This document shows, piece by piece, positions 61,412 to 64,000 of a DNA stretch of 64,000 nt. The stretch spans positions 2,604,001-2,668,000 of the forward strand of contig CANUEZ040000183.1 in NCBI GenBank assembly GCA_948099385.1, given 5' to 3'. The notes beneath the pieces are model-generated. The model was given only the letters and a program-made list of their open reading frames with translations. It was not told where the DNA came from and made no database searches. Positions within the stretch are counted from its first letter, which is position 1. Each line of letters begins with the position of its first letter. Made by a program: the position numbers and the translations under genes. This DNA is from Fasciola hepatica (taxonomy: Eukaryota; Platyhelminthes; Trematoda; Plagiorchiida; Fasciolidae).

Positions 61412-63703
61412 CATTAGATGGGCTTTAGTTCATCCAATCTGTTTTTCGTTAGATGTGTAACAGTGAGATGCAACAGTTGCAATTTTTACTCAATATATAG
61501 TACTAGTTACTGGGTTATCACCCACAACTTTTGTGGGATGTCCATTGGTGTCAAGATATGATAATATCCTCAACACCCCTGATAATATAGCTAAACTCTA
61601 TATCAAAAGTGGCTTTCCAGGGCAAGAGCGACTTGGATAGTTTAGCCGAGGAAGTATTCTATGAGAGACAAATTCTTCGCGGTTTGTCGCTCTAGAACTT
61701 TGCACCTTATATATTGCGTATTTGGGGTTGGTGAATTTGCTGTATTTGGTGGTGGGTAACTAAGTGGTCCGGGAGTGATTATGTATGTACTCGTGTGTTG
61801 CACATTTTTGGACCGTTTGAAGCTACACCAGTTTAAAACGACTGTAGAGCAAACCCTGGTCTCTATGAGAAGAATGAGGTCAACCGAAATAGCACGACTC
61901 CACTTTACTCATATGATTGTGGGGAAGAACTCAGCCAACAAGCAGATTCGATCGAGCGCTGACAGCTTCCGAATTGATGTCGAAAGATGACAAAAACTTC
62001 TGAACAACAGTCGCAGCAACGGCCACGGTAATTATAAAAACGGAAATTGTAAGAAAAAAGCAGTCTGGCGGAGCCGTTATCATATTTTGGCACCAGAAGC
62101 GATCACCTAATAAGTGATACTTGCCTGCCTATTTTCTAAGCCTTGATATGTAGACTTCCTCATTTTTGTTCAGAAACAATGACCGATCTCTGAGAAAATT
62201 AGACTAGACTCACACCCGGTGTGCAAGTGTTCCAGCCAGATGCTGGACAATTGGTTTTCCGTTGGTAATAATGTGTGACAATACGGATGATTAAGCACAA
62301 TTGGTAACGTACTCAGTGTGATGCCCGAAAGAATCCGTGTGCACAGACCTAGTGGTATCCCAATAGATTTTGCTTCAAACCTTCTAAAACGGATTATTTA
62401 CGTTAGATACATATTTGCAAAAATATATCCGAATGACGTTGGGCATTCTCTGGAGAAGACGTGTTAACTCTTCTCAGTATTCGAAGGATAGGCCGTGAAA
62501 TAAAATCTGAATCTGGTACATTTTTCAGAGAGACACGTTTCATAGACTTTGGTCGTGCCTCTACAGATCGGCTCACATGAAGCAAATGAACCACCATCTA
62601 TAATTGGCAGACTAATAGAAGTCTTTGACAACATGTACAGAAAAATGGCACAAATTATTAATTGTTTAAATTCTCCACTATTCAGTATAGATAGAAAGGA
62701 CATCTCTCCGTATGAACCTTACCACCACTGCTCAACGTCAGGGACTCAGGTGTGAGTCACTAACCAGCACCTCTTTAGTAAAACGTCAAGTAATCACTGT
62801 AAAACGTGTTTGTTAGGTTCATCTACCGATTCAACTAGCAGCACGTTTCATATATGGCTAACCCTCAGAGATAGACAGCAAACCAAGGAGATGGTTCTCG
62901 ACCTTTACTTCTTTGACATGAGCGGATTACCCTGAGTACGGTCGTGATCGCAGCAGCACTGCACCTAGTTCGGATCCCCTGAAACGATAAGTTTGATGAA
63001 AATCAAATCAATCCGGACTCCTGGTTACGCAATTGGAAACAACTCAGTATTCTGGGGAAAACAACTTTTCTTCAACAACAAGAAGGGTTGTGTCTCGCCT
63101 CGCTTCTTTCAGTGTTCCCACTTTCTTCGCGAAATATGACAATATAGAGGGGTCGAGTAGTTCAGTCTGGTTTGTAACTCGGGTGTACAAAGCACAGTGA
63201 TGCATGAGTGATTGAAAGAAGAGAGTGCAAACTCCACAAATCGGACTCTGCCCGCCTAAACCAAAAATATATTCAAAAAAAGGATTTACCAAACATTTTT
63301 TCTCAAAAGGAGGCTCATGCCATGGAGTTGAAGTTTATGTCAAGAAAGACTTCATTGCATCTCGGAAAAGTGCAATTTGTGTGAAAGTACAGGTATTGTC
63401 AAAACTAATACATACCGGATTCAGATGAGCTATAATACCAAACTACATGATGTCATATGCACCATAACGAGCGACTGGTTGCGAGGTAATGGAATAAAAA
63501 ACCCCAGTGGTTTTCTCGTGTGTGGGGGATATGTAAACTAAAAACCCTGACTATCATATTTCGGCCCCTAGACGTAAGCCGCAAATATGATGGCGTAGAG
63601 GAAAGAAACCAAGTTAATTTCTACATCGAATAAACCCAAAGAATATTCAGAATGCCATTTTTCATACACGAAAATGAAGCTTTATTCTGTCTTTGTTCTC
63701 TAG
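61412..63703. other. Unassigned DNA beyond the right arm
   Basis: The PLE does not continue recognisably past 61411. Short frames at 61775-61990 (plus) and 63044-63292 (minus) look protein-like but lack motifs or splice support. Confidence 0.3.
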
Positions 63704-63870
63704 GATTTTTCATCGTATCTACGGCAACTCTACTTGGATCTTGCATGGGGAGGTGCCGAGGAAAATCAATTTTGGTGGATCTTTTCATCATTACCTCGAC
63801 AACAATGTACACGAGTACCGAAGAGCACTCAAATGACCTTGGAGCCAACGCTCACGTTGATGTGAACTAG
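63704..63870 (+). CDS. Candidate 3'-terminal exon, unknown product
   Basis: A strong acceptor (pyrimidine-rich TTTATTCTGTCTTTGTTCTCTAG) precedes an open segment that starts two bases before a codon boundary, encodes FFIVSTATLLGSCMGRCRGK and an acidic tail ending NAHVDVN, and closes with TAG at 63868-63870. It could be the last exon of a membrane protein, with the hydrophobic stretch as its anchor. No upstream exon was identified. Confidence 0.3.
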
Positions 63871-64000
63871 AGTTTCCTTTTTCCAGTAAGTTTGGCAGCT
63901 ATGGTTTAGAAACATTTTCGAACCACAAAAATCGTGAAATCTCCGAAGAATGAAAACGTTTTCTCCGACTATTTCATATGGGCACAACAATGAAAAATAT

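Overview
This is an AT-rich, gene-poor eukaryotic window whose recognisable content is almost entirely transposable elements. There is no bacterial operon architecture and no rRNA or CRISPR array, and only one open frame exceeds 250 codons. The mix of elements is a BEL/Pao LTR retrotransposon, Penelope-like elements (PLEs), APE-type LINEs, LTR fragments resembling the CsRn1 group of Ty3/gypsy elements, tRNA-derived SINE-like heads, hammerhead-like relics and eight long (TA)n tracts. This mix fits a parasitic flatworm, most likely a trematode. The phylum is an inference from the repeats; no diagnostic host gene was recognised.

Layout. 2.0-3.4 kb: 5'-truncated LINE relic, minus strand. 7.2-7.7 kb: diverged LTR plus the first codons of a gag. 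18.0-21.0 kb: two diverged copies of one LTR family, tail to tail, each running from gag to an acidic frame to an LTR with no pol, separated by a (GTA)n microsatellite. 21.2-22.8 kb: decayed PLE covering most of the reverse transcriptase. 24.3-27.0 kb: candidate three-exon host gene with matching splice phases. 31.0-31.5 kb: solo LTR with a 4-bp target duplication, related to the 7.2 kb LTR. 43.0-47.6 kb: the best-preserved element, a BEL/Pao copy with 593-bp LTRs differing at one base, a perfect 5-bp target duplication and one 1110-codon frame in which the RNase H/integrase core is deleted in frame. 51.8 kb: TATA box plus a signal-peptide first exon of a host gene on the minus strand. 52.9-54.4 kb: second LINE relic. 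56.7-61.4 kb: inverted duplication with about 1.65-1.71 kb arms, each carrying the same dead PLE reverse transcriptase, around a 1.4-kb spacer.

How the parts relate. The BEL/Pao copy is very young and probably non-autonomous: it lacks an integrase core and a recognisable primer-binding site, and its polymerase box reads YVDE. The inverted PLE duplication would give a long hairpin RNA if transcribed through and is the most plausible small-RNA source here. Host coding signal is limited to short candidate exons that need transcript evidence. The intervals between named features look like intronic or intergenic DNA with old, unrecognisable repeats.
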